Assembly: GCA_030691385.1 (NCBI GenBank)
Contig: JAUYEI010000087.1
Span: forward strand, 1-35,896
DNA from: Azonexus sp.
GTDB lineage: Bacteria > Pseudomonadota > Gammaproteobacteria > Burkholderiales > Rhodocyclaceae
DNA length: 35,896 bases
Reading direction: 5' to 3'
A program made the translations under genes and the position numbers. Below the pieces are notes generated by a model. The model was not told where the DNA came from. It saw nothing but the letters and a program-made list of their open reading frames with translations, and did not search any database. Shown in pieces: positions 24,010 through 30,127 of the stretch; positions within the stretch are counted from its first letter, which is position 1; every line of letters starts with the position of its first letter.

Positions 24010-25701
24010 ATGTACAAATACGATGCCATCGACCGCCAGCTCATCAACGAGCGCGTCGACCAGTTCCGCGATCAGGTCCGCCGCTGGAAAGCCGGCGAGC
24101 TGAGCGACGACGAATTCCGCCCGCTGCGCCTGCAGAACGGCCTCTACATCCAGCGCCACGCGCCGATGTTCCGCATTGCCGTGCCTTACGCCATGCTGAA
24201 TTCGGCCCAGCTACGCAGGCTCGGCCAGGTCGCCAGCAAGTATGACCGCGGCTACGGCCACTTCACGACGCGCCACAACCTGCAGCTCAACTGGCCGAAG
24301 ATCGAGGACGTGCCGGAGATTCTTGCCGAGCTGGCTGAAGTCGAGATGCACGCCATCCAGACCTCAGGCAACTGCCTGCGCAACATCACGACCGACCAGT
24401 TTGCCGGCGTTGCGGCCGATGAAGTGATCGACCCACGCCCGCTGGCTGAAATCCTCCGCCAATGGACGACTTTCCACCCGGAATTCGCCTTCCTGCCGCG
24501 CAAGTTCAAGATCGCCATTTCCGGTACGAAGGAAGATCGCGCCGTGACCTGGTTCCACGACATCGGCCTGCAATTGCAGGAACAGAACGGCGAAGTTGGC
24601 TTCCGCGTCATCGTCGGCGGCGGCCTCGGCCGGACGCCGATCCGCGGCCAGATCGTTCGCGAATTCCTGCCCTGGCAGCATCTGTTGACCTATTGCGAAG
24701 CCATCCTCCGCGTCTATAACCGCCAGGGCCGCCGCGACAACGCCTACAAGGCGCGCATCAAGATTCTCGTCCAGGCGCTCGGCGTCGAAGCCTTTGCCCA
24801 ACTCGTCGAAGAAGAATGGGCGCATGGCAAGGATGGCCCGGCCACCCTCACGCAAGCCGAGTTTGACCGCGTCGCCGCCCATTTCAGCGCGCCGGCCTAC
24901 GAAACGCTGAGCGCCGACGATGCCGGCCTGAGCGAAAAGCTGGCATTTGAAAAATCGTTCAAAAACTGGGTTGACCGTAGCACTCACCCGCACAAGGTGC
25001 CGGGCTACGCCGCCGTCACGCTGTCGCTCAAAAAGCACGGCGTTGCACCGGGCGACATCACTTCCGAGCAGATGGCCGCTGTTGCCGACCTTGCCGACCA
25101 GTACAGCTTCGGCGAACTGCGCATCAGCCACGAGCAGAACATCATCCTGGCCGACGTCAAGCTGGCCGACCTCCACGAGGTCTGGCAAAAGGCCAAGGCG
25201 GCCGGCCTGGCGACGCCGAACACCGGCCTGCTGACCGGCATGATCTGCTGCCCGGGCGGCGATTTCTGCGATCTGGCCAACGCCAAGTCCATCCCCATCG
25301 CCACCGCCATCCAGGCCCGTTTCGACGATCTCGACTACCTGTTCGACATCGGCGAAATCGACCTCAACATCTCCGGCTGCATGAACGCCTGCGGCCACCA
25401 CCACGTCGGCCACATCGGCGTGCTCGGTGTCGACAAGAACGATTCCGAGTTCTACCAGGTCACGCTGGGCGGCCGTCAGGGCAACGATGCCAAACTCGGC
25501 AAGGTCATCGGCCCGTCGTTCGCGGCCGATGAAATGCCGGATGTCGTCGACAAGATCATCAAGGTTTACATCGAGAGCCGTCACGCCGACGAGCGTTTCC
25601 TCGACACCTTCGATCGCATCGGCATCGACCCGTTCAAGAACCGCGTTTACGAAGGCCGCGCCCACGGCAAGGCCAAAGTCGCACAACAGGAGGCCGCATA
25701 A
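24010..25701 (+). CDS. cysI: Assimilatory sulfite (or nitrite) reductase, siroheme hemoprotein
   Basis: 563 residues. Reduces sulfite to sulfide with siroheme and a [4Fe-4S] cluster. The two duplicated ferredoxin-like/siroheme halves are visible: RGYGHFTTRHNLQLNW and NCLRNITTD in the first, HPHKVPGYAAVTLSL and GELRISHEQNIILADV in the second. The cluster ligands are in CCPGGDFCDLA and SGCMNACGHHHVG. AAGGACG lies 6 nt before the ATG. No cysJ flavoprotein is linked, so electrons may come from ferredoxin or from another partner. It heads cysI-DUF934-cysH, divergent from cysB; the sulfur context favours sulfite over nitrite. Confidence 0.93.
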   Translation: MYKYDAIDRQLINERVDQFRDQVRRWKAGELSDDEFRPLRLQNGLYIQRHAPMFRIAVPYAMLNSAQLRRLGQVASKYDRGYGHFTTRHNLQLNWPKIEDVPEILAELAEVEMHAIQTSGNCLRNITTDQFAGVAADEVIDPRPLAEILRQWTTFHPEFAFLPRKFKIAISGTKEDRAVTWFHDIGLQLQEQNGEVGFRVIVGGGLGRTPIRGQIVREFLPWQHLLTYCEAILRVYNRQGRRDNAYKARIKILVQALGVEAFAQLVEEEWAHGKDGPATLTQAEFDRVAAHFSAPAYETLSADDAGLSEKLAFEKSFKNWVDRSTHPHKVPGYAAVTLSLKKHGVAPGDITSEQMAAVADLADQYSFGELRISHEQNIILADVKLADLHEVWQKAKAAGLATPNTGLLTGMICCPGGDFCDLANAKSIPIATAIQARFDDLDYLFDIGEIDLNISGCMNACGHHHVGHIGVLGVDKNDSEFYQVTLGGRQGNDAKLGKVIGPSFAADEMPDVVDKIIKVYIESRHADERFLDTFDRIGIDPFKNRVYEGRAHGKAKVAQQEAA

Positions 25702-26210
25702 TGGCGCAACTGATCAAACAAGGCATTGCTGCGGTCGACACCTGGAATACGCTAGAAATCGCTGAAGGCGAAACGCCGGAAACGGTCGCCCTGCCGGCCG
25801 GCGACGTCATTTTCCCGCTCGCCGTCTGGCAGGCGCGCAAGGCCGAAATCATCTCCTGCCACAAACGCATCGGCCTGCTCATCCAGCCGGATGAGCGCGT
25901 CGAGGACGTCGCCGCCGATCTCCATTATTTCGTGGTAATCGCCGTTTCCTTCCCGAAATTCGTCGATGGCCGCGGCTATTCGACAGCCAGCCTGCTCCGC
26001 CAGCGCTACCACTATCAGGGCGAATTGCGCGCCGTCGGCGACGTGCTGCACGACCAGCTTTTCTACATGCAGCGCGTTGGTTTCGACAGCTATGCGCTGA
26101 AGGACGGCAAGAACGCGGTGTACGCCATCGAAGCCGGCTTCAGCCCGTTCAGCGATGCCTACCAGGCTTCGACCACCCAGCCGCAACCCCACTTCCGCCG
26201 CCGCGCCTAG
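25701..26210 (+). CDS. DUF934 protein of the sulfite reductase operon
   Basis: 169 residues, COG3749/DUF934. Family stretches: LPAGDVIFPLAVWQARKAEI, IGLLIQPDERVEDVAADLHYFVVIAVSFPKFVDGRGYSTASLLRQRY, and GELRAVGDVLHDQLFYMQRVGFDSYALKDGK. The FPKFVDGRGYS-LLRQR block is the hallmark. Members sit almost always beside cysI or cysH and have been proposed to aid electron supply to sulfite reductase when cysJ is missing; the role here is inferred from context. The ATG overlaps the cysI stop (TAATG) and has GGAGG upstream. Confidence 0.92.
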   Translation: MAQLIKQGIAAVDTWNTLEIAEGETPETVALPAGDVIFPLAVWQARKAEIISCHKRIGLLIQPDERVEDVAADLHYFVVIAVSFPKFVDGRGYSTASLLRQRYHYQGELRAVGDVLHDQLFYMQRVGFDSYALKDGKNAVYAIEAGFSPFSDAYQASTTQPQPHFRRRA

Positions 26211-26218
26211 GAACAGCC

Positions 26219-26938
26219 ATGTCCCCCAGCCTGCTCAACATCACACCCGAACTGACCGCCAGCGTCGCCACCAAGACCAAGGCCGTGCAAGCCCTGCTCG
26301 CCGACATCGCCGCCAACTGGTCGACCGCCGCCTTCGCCAACAGCCTGGGCGCCGAAGACATGGTGCTGACCGACCTCATCGTCAAGGCCAAGCTGCCCAT
26401 CGAAATCTTCAGCCTCGACACCGGCCGGCTGCCGCTCGAAACCTACGACCTGATGGACGCCCTGCGCAAGCACTACAGCCTCAAGCTCAAAATCTACTTC
26501 CCGCAAGCCGAAGAGGTCGAAGCCTTCGTCCGCAACCACGGCATCAACGGCTTCTACGATTCCGTCACCCTACGCAAAGCCTGCTGCCACGCCCGCAAGG
26601 TCGAGCCGCTCAAACGCGCCCTGGCCGGCAAGCGCGCCTGGATCACCGGCCTGCGCACCCAGCAGGCCACCACCCGCACCGGCCTGCCCTTCCGCGAATA
26701 CGACGAAGGCAACGGCCTGGAGAAATTCAATCCCCTGTCGGACTGGACCGAGAAGGAAATCTGGGCCTACATCAAGCAAAACGCCGTGCCCTACAACGCC
26801 CTGCACGACAAGTTCTACCCCAGCATCGGCTGCGCCCCCTGCACCCGCGCCATCTCGCCGGGAGAGGACGTCCGCGCCGGACGGTGGTGGTGGGAGAATC
26901 CGGAAACCAAGGAATGCGGGCTGCACGTCAAGGGCTGA
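26219..26938 (+). CDS. cysH: Adenylylsulfate (APS/PAPS) reductase
   Basis: 239 residues. Reduces activated sulfate to sulfite using thioredoxin or glutathione. TAAFANSLGAEDMVLTDLI holds the nucleotide-binding loop, FSLDTGRLPLETY follows, and GLRTQQATTRTGLPF is the substrate loop. Two cysteine pairs (KACCHARK and IGCAPCTR) are the [4Fe-4S] ligands, which favour APS over PAPS as substrate. The catalytic Cys is in the C-terminal ETKECGLHVKG. Eight bases separate it from the DUF934 gene, with AGGAACAG as ribosome site. A strong terminator follows. Confidence 0.95.
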   Translation: MSPSLLNITPELTASVATKTKAVQALLADIAANWSTAAFANSLGAEDMVLTDLIVKAKLPIEIFSLDTGRLPLETYDLMDALRKHYSLKLKIYFPQAEEVEAFVRNHGINGFYDSVTLRKACCHARKVEPLKRALAGKRAWITGLRTQQATTRTGLPFREYDEGNGLEKFNPLSDWTEKEIWAYIKQNAVPYNALHDKFYPSIGCAPCTRAISPGEDVRAGRWWWENPETKECGLHVKG

Positions 26939-26956
26939 CCCGTTCAAGACAATCAG

Positions 26957-26982
26957 AACCCGGCTTCGAGCCGGGTTTTTTG
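26957..26982 (+). terminator. Intrinsic terminator after cysH
   Basis: AACCCGGCT-TCG-AGCCGGGTT, a 9-bp perfect stem with a following T-run. The flanking text (TTCAAGACAATCAG) recurs before the second terminator at 27109. Confidence 0.92.
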
Positions 26983-27039
26983 TTGGCTAACGCTACAATG
27001 TTGGGCGGATACAGTATCTACGCCATAAGCATGATTTCC

Positions 27040-27072
27040 ACGGTCAACCGGAAAAAATGGGCGAAAATGAAA
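27040..27072 (+). repeat. Dispersed 33-bp repeat, copy 6
   Basis: ACGGTCAACCGG, AAAAAA, TGGGCG, AAAA, TGAAA; one mismatch to the best consensus. It sits between the two related terminators after cysH. Confidence 0.88.
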
Positions 27073-27108
27073 TGACTCTGACCCTTTGACTCTGTTCAAG
27101 ACCATCAG

Positions 27109-27133
27109 AACCCGGCTTCTGGCCGGGTTTTGA
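27109..27133 (+). terminator. Second, duplicated terminator-like hairpin
   Basis: AACCCGGC-TTCTG-GCCGGGTT with a short T4 tail. The preceding TTCAAGACCATCAG almost repeats the text before the cysH terminator, so about 45 bp appear duplicated around repeat copy 6. Confidence 0.7.
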
Positions 27134-27182
27134 TGGCTGGCGCCTGGATGGTCAAGGAGATTTACGTCGGAATCAGGATTGC

Positions 27183-27215
27183 TACGGTCAACCGGAAAAA
27201 ATGGGCAAAAATGAA
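27183..27215 (+). repeat. Dispersed 33-bp repeat, copy 7 (consensus-like)
   Basis: ACGGTCAACCGG followed by AAAAAA and AAAAA tracts and TGAAA; it matches the majority base at every position. Preceded by GGATTGCT, shared with other copies. Confidence 0.88.
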
Positions 27216-27258
27216 AGGTTTCGGTGCCCTTTCGACCTCCAACATCGAGGCAAACAGC

Positions 27259-27843
27259 CTACTTGGCGAAAGGCCCCGTGCACCACTGAGACTCACAGGG
27301 AATACCGTCCCCGTCTCCATCCATCTCGGTGTTCGGGCAGTTTCTCAGGAAGTACGTGGCTTCCTCGCAGGAGGTCATGTCCGAGCAAAAACGCCTGCCA
27401 TCGCAATTGAAGCGACCAGCAATCGTGGCTGGCGAACTCTGTATGGCCTGCACCTGCGGACCTTTCGACTTTGGCTGCAACGCCAGATAGCCCATGTAAC
27501 CCAGCGCAGCAACGAAGCAGACGGAAAGGAGGGTACCGAAGAAGGAGCCTTTGCCTCTCGCCTCAGAACCAGAAGCACCGCGAGACGGCTTAGATCTCGC
27601 TGGTTTTGCCTGGCCGGGACGCAGCACATTAACGGCGCTCTTCTTGCCGTCAGCATTGAGGGCCAACTCAAAACTTAGCGCTTCGCCAATAACCGGTTTG
27701 CCGCCTTGGCGAGGATATTTTGAGATATGAACAAGAACAAAGATATCTTGGCCGCCATTAGTCGGGGTAATGAAGCCGAAGCCCTTCTCGTCGTTCCATG
27801 TCTTCAGCTTTCCGTCGATTCGAGTATCCATGCGTCCCATCAT
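27259..27843 (-). CDS. Cold-shock-domain protein with membrane helix and Excalibur domain
   Basis: 194 residues in three parts. A cold-shock domain (about 5-70): GKLKTWNDEKGFGFITPTNGGQDIFVLVHIS, containing the RNP-1-like KGFGFI and RNP-2-like DIFVLVH motifs for single-stranded nucleic acid. A basic linker (PARSKPSRGASGSEARGK) leads to one membrane helix (about 100-120, GTLLSVCFVAALGYMGYLAL). The C-terminus is an Excalibur domain: FNCDGRRFCSDMTSCEEATYFLRNCPNTEMDGDGDGIPCESQWC, with the DxDxDG calcium loop. The two domains would face opposite sides of the membrane. Start is uncertain between the ATG at 27843 and that at 27831 (MDTRIDG). Less GC-rich than its neighbours. Confidence 0.87.
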   Translation of the reverse strand: MMGRMDTRIDGKLKTWNDEKGFGFITPTNGGQDIFVLVHISKYPRQGGKPVIGEALSFELALNADGKKSAVNVLRPGQAKPARSKPSRGASGSEARGKGSFFGTLLSVCFVAALGYMGYLALQPKSKGPQVQAIQSSPATIAGRFNCDGRRFCSDMTSCEEATYFLRNCPNTEMDGDGDGIPCESQWCTGPFAK

Positions 27844-27904
27844 CCCTGAGCCGAACCATGATTATCACACGTCATTAATCAGAGCGATCAGGCTCGACTG
27901 ACAT

Positions 27905-29227
27905 CTAGTCCAGCAGCAAGTGCTGCCCTCCAATGTTTCCAATTTCCGCGTCAGGCACCCCGGTTTCCCGCGCAAACTCGGGCCAGTTTTTGACGGCCTC
28001 CCTGACCTTCCTGATCACCCTCGGCGCCGTGCCGATCTTGAAGCGGTCGGCTTCGGCCAGCAGGTCGGCTTCTGTGAAATTCCTGAATTTCCCATTCACC
28101 GACATGAGGTGCTGGTGGGTCCATTCGCCGGCCGGGTTGTGGGCGAAGGTGATGTCGTAGGCGGGGGACAGAGCCCAGGTTTCGTCGGCTTTCAGGCGAA
28201 ACGAGATGTTCTTGGTGTGGTCGTCGCAGTTGCGGGCCATGACGTTGAAGGCCATGCGCCGGAAGGCCTCTTCCTTCTGCTCGTAGGGCAGCCCGAGTTT
28301 TTCCATGACCAGGAACAGCTGCGAGTAGGCGTTGGTGCCCTTTTTCTTGTAGTCCAGGTGGTCCATGGCGCACAGGGTTTGCATGTGGTGGCGGACGGCG
28401 CCGTCTTCGCGGTCGAAACGGCGCGTCATGAAGTGCGCCCGGCCGTTTTCTTCGAGCAGCCGGCATTCCATCATCTCGATGCCGGCCGCCGTGGCCATCA
28501 GGTAATAGGCCTGCTCGATGCGGCCATAACCGCCCGAGGCGCCGAGTTCGAGGTCTTTGCCGATGCCGTCGAACTTGAGCAGCCAGTGCTCGAAGCCATC
28601 GCCGGCTTCGAACTGCCCGGAGCGCACTTCGTTGGTCCTCCTGTTCCAGGCGATGACGGCCTTGGCGCGCGCCCCGCCGGCCGAGGTGCCAACGTCGATG
28701 ATGCTGCGCAGAGCGGCGTCGGTCTGCTCGTCGTCTTCAATCGTCCCGGCGACTGCCTTGCGCGCTTCGCTGACCAGATCGCTCAGTTCGATGGGCGTCG
28801 GCTTCTGGCGAATGGGCCCGCGCCCCGGCTTGAAAACCATGGCGCCCATGGCGCGGTTGCCCATGTAGGCCAGGCGGTCGATTTCAGAAACCTGATTGGC
28901 CGGGATACCGCGGTCGGCCATGTATTTGTTGATCAGGGCGTTGCCGAAATCGTCCGGCAGGGCATCGCTGAGCAGCGCGGGCAGCGCCTTGTAGGTTTCC
29001 CGCGGCAAATCCGTGAATATGTAAGGCTCTTCGCGCAGCGGCATGCGCAGGGGCGCAGGCTCGATCCCTTTGGCAATGAAGCTCGGAGCGTAGGCAAAGG
29101 CGTAGAAGCCATAGGCAGGATCGAGGGCGACGGCGCCCATCAACAGGCCCCAGAGATGGACTTCCACGCGGTCGACGTGCTTGTACGGCGCAGCGCGGGA
29201 ACGACGGTGCTTGGAAGGAGTAGCCAT
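27905..29227 (-). CDS. hipA: HipA-family Ser/Thr kinase toxin
   Basis: 440 residues, the usual length. HipA toxins phosphorylate a cytoplasmic target (glutamyl-tRNA synthetase in E. coli) and induce dormancy. Visible: VHLWGLLMGAVAL at the N-terminus, the Gly-rich loop TSAGGARAKAVI (181-192) with HWLLKFDG following, the catalytic loop RNCDDHTKNISF (Asp335, Asn340) and the metal-binding AYDITF (Asp358). All catalytic motifs are intact. It follows hipB by 20 nt on the same strand. The N-terminus begins with a basic tail (ATPSKHRRSRAAPYK) that E. coli HipA lacks. Confidence 0.93.
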   Translation of the reverse strand: MATPSKHRRSRAAPYKHVDRVEVHLWGLLMGAVALDPAYGFYAFAYAPSFIAKGIEPAPLRMPLREEPYIFTDLPRETYKALPALLSDALPDDFGNALINKYMADRGIPANQVSEIDRLAYMGNRAMGAMVFKPGRGPIRQKPTPIELSDLVSEARKAVAGTIEDDEQTDAALRSIIDVGTSAGGARAKAVIAWNRRTNEVRSGQFEAGDGFEHWLLKFDGIGKDLELGASGGYGRIEQAYYLMATAAGIEMMECRLLEENGRAHFMTRRFDREDGAVRHHMQTLCAMDHLDYKKKGTNAYSQLFLVMEKLGLPYEQKEEAFRRMAFNVMARNCDDHTKNISFRLKADETWALSPAYDITFAHNPAGEWTHQHLMSVNGKFRNFTEADLLAEADRFKIGTAPRVIRKVREAVKNWPEFARETGVPDAEIGNIGGQHLLLD

Positions 29228-29247
29228 GGGAGTCTTTCAGGCGCGCG

Positions 29248-29565
29248 CTATTTGGCCGGCGACGACTTGACGCGGGTAGACGTTGCCCGCAGCCGTTCGC
29301 GACGGGCGCGAACCATGTTCAGGGGATTGATCGTGGCGGTCGGCGCCAGGAGGGTCAGCCAGTCTTCCCGATCAAGCGCGCGAACCACGGAGAGCAGGCT
29401 GGCGGTACTCGACCCCGTGCCCGCCTCCAGATTCTGCAGCGCCCGGCGACTGATCCCGGCCCGTTCGGCCAGCAGGGTCTGGTCGATGTTTCGGCTCAGC
29501 CGGAGCTTTTTTACCTGCTCGCCCAGGACCGCTTCGAGTTCGGCGAGCGTACGACTGGTTTGCAT
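29248..29565 (-). CDS. hipB: HipB-like XRE-family antitoxin
   Basis: 105 residues. A Cro/C1-type helix-turn-helix: LGEQVKKLRLSRNIDQTLLAERAGISRRALQNLEAGTGSSTASLLSVVRAL, residues about 14-65. HipB binds HipA and represses the operon through palindromic operators. The C-terminal tail is basic (MVRARRERLRATS), which may add contacts to DNA or to HipA. GGAG lies about 7 nt before the ATG. It is first in the operon, as usual, with the operator-rich region upstream. Confidence 0.92.
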   Translation of the reverse strand: MQTSRTLAELEAVLGEQVKKLRLSRNIDQTLLAERAGISRRALQNLEAGTGSSTASLLSVVRALDREDWLTLLAPTATINPLNMVRARRERLRATSTRVKSSPAK

Positions 29566-29584
29566 GTCAAATTCTCCACAAGAC

Positions 29585-29723
29585 GCACTATTACGCGCTT
29601 AGTTTAAATATTAGACAACTAAGCGCATCTTTTGACGCACCATATCATAAATTTAATATTCTGTAACGCGCATAATATTGCGCTAAATAAACAATATTAC
29701 ATATAACGCACATAATATTGCGC
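29585..29723. promoter_or_regulatory. AT-rich operator array upstream of hipBA
   Basis: A 140-bp stretch much richer in A+T than the rest of the window. GCGCATAATATTGCGC (29668-29683) and GCACATAATATTGCGC (29708-29723) are near-identical and exactly 40 bp apart. A 9-bp inverted repeat GCGCTTAGT...ACTAAGCGC spans 29595-29626. Further GCGC-type pairs lie at 29585-29598 and 29623-29638. The form GCGC-N8-GCGC has the half-site spacing of E. coli HipB operators (TATCC-N8-GGATA), though the bases differ. Likely HipB-binding sites and the hipBA promoter. Confidence 0.65.
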
Positions 29724-30127
29724 TTTCGTGAAATAAATTATGTATCAATCAGTGCAACCCGTACAGCGAACCTGGCATTAAACCCTCCGTTCACGCTGCA
29801 GCAAGACCGAATCGCCGCCTGAGTGCTGGTTTTCGGCCATAAACGTGATTGCCACGGTCAACCCGAAAAAACGGCCAAAATTGAAATCCATGAAACCCCT
29901 TTCGCCCCCGACCGCTGATGCCGATGCCAGCCGGACTGGATACTGGCGGACCGCCGGAGGAGGCGCAGGCAATGAAGCGTTTCGGGAGTGCGTAGAATTA
30001 CCCGGACTGACTTATCATGCAGACTTCGTAACGGATTTTGACTCGACCGTACCTCACACAAAAACAGAAACGCCGGGCGCGCCTATGCTTTCGCCCATCA
30101 CGCTTCCGAACCCCCAGCCCCCGACTC
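29724..30127. other. Intergenic stretch before the penicillin-binding protein gene
   Basis: About 400 nt between the hipBA operators and the penicillin-binding protein. Apart from repeat copy 8 (29853-29885) I see no gene with family resemblance, no hairpin with a T-run, and no RNA motif that I recognise. An open frame across it (from 29845) starts inside the repeat and has no recognisable domain. Confidence 0.6.
29853..29885 (+). repeat. Dispersed 33-bp repeat, copy 8
   Basis: Exact core ACGGTCAACC, then CGAAAAAA and AAAA tracts ending TTGAAA. The 15 nt upstream (CATAAACGTGATTGCC) resemble those before copy 6 (CATAAGCATGATTTCC), so the similarity extends beyond 33 bp. Confidence 0.88.

Noticed and set aside
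24953-24982. GGTTGACCGTAG in cysI, which looks like a reverse-strand copy of the repeat core
   Set aside because: The reverse complement matches only the core. The A-tracts do not follow, and the encoded residues fit the conserved segment before HPHKVPGY.
27130-27678. Plus-strand reading frame of 182 codons opposite the cold-shock/Excalibur gene
   Set aside because: It is antisense to a gene with two clear domains and has no recognisable sequence of its own.
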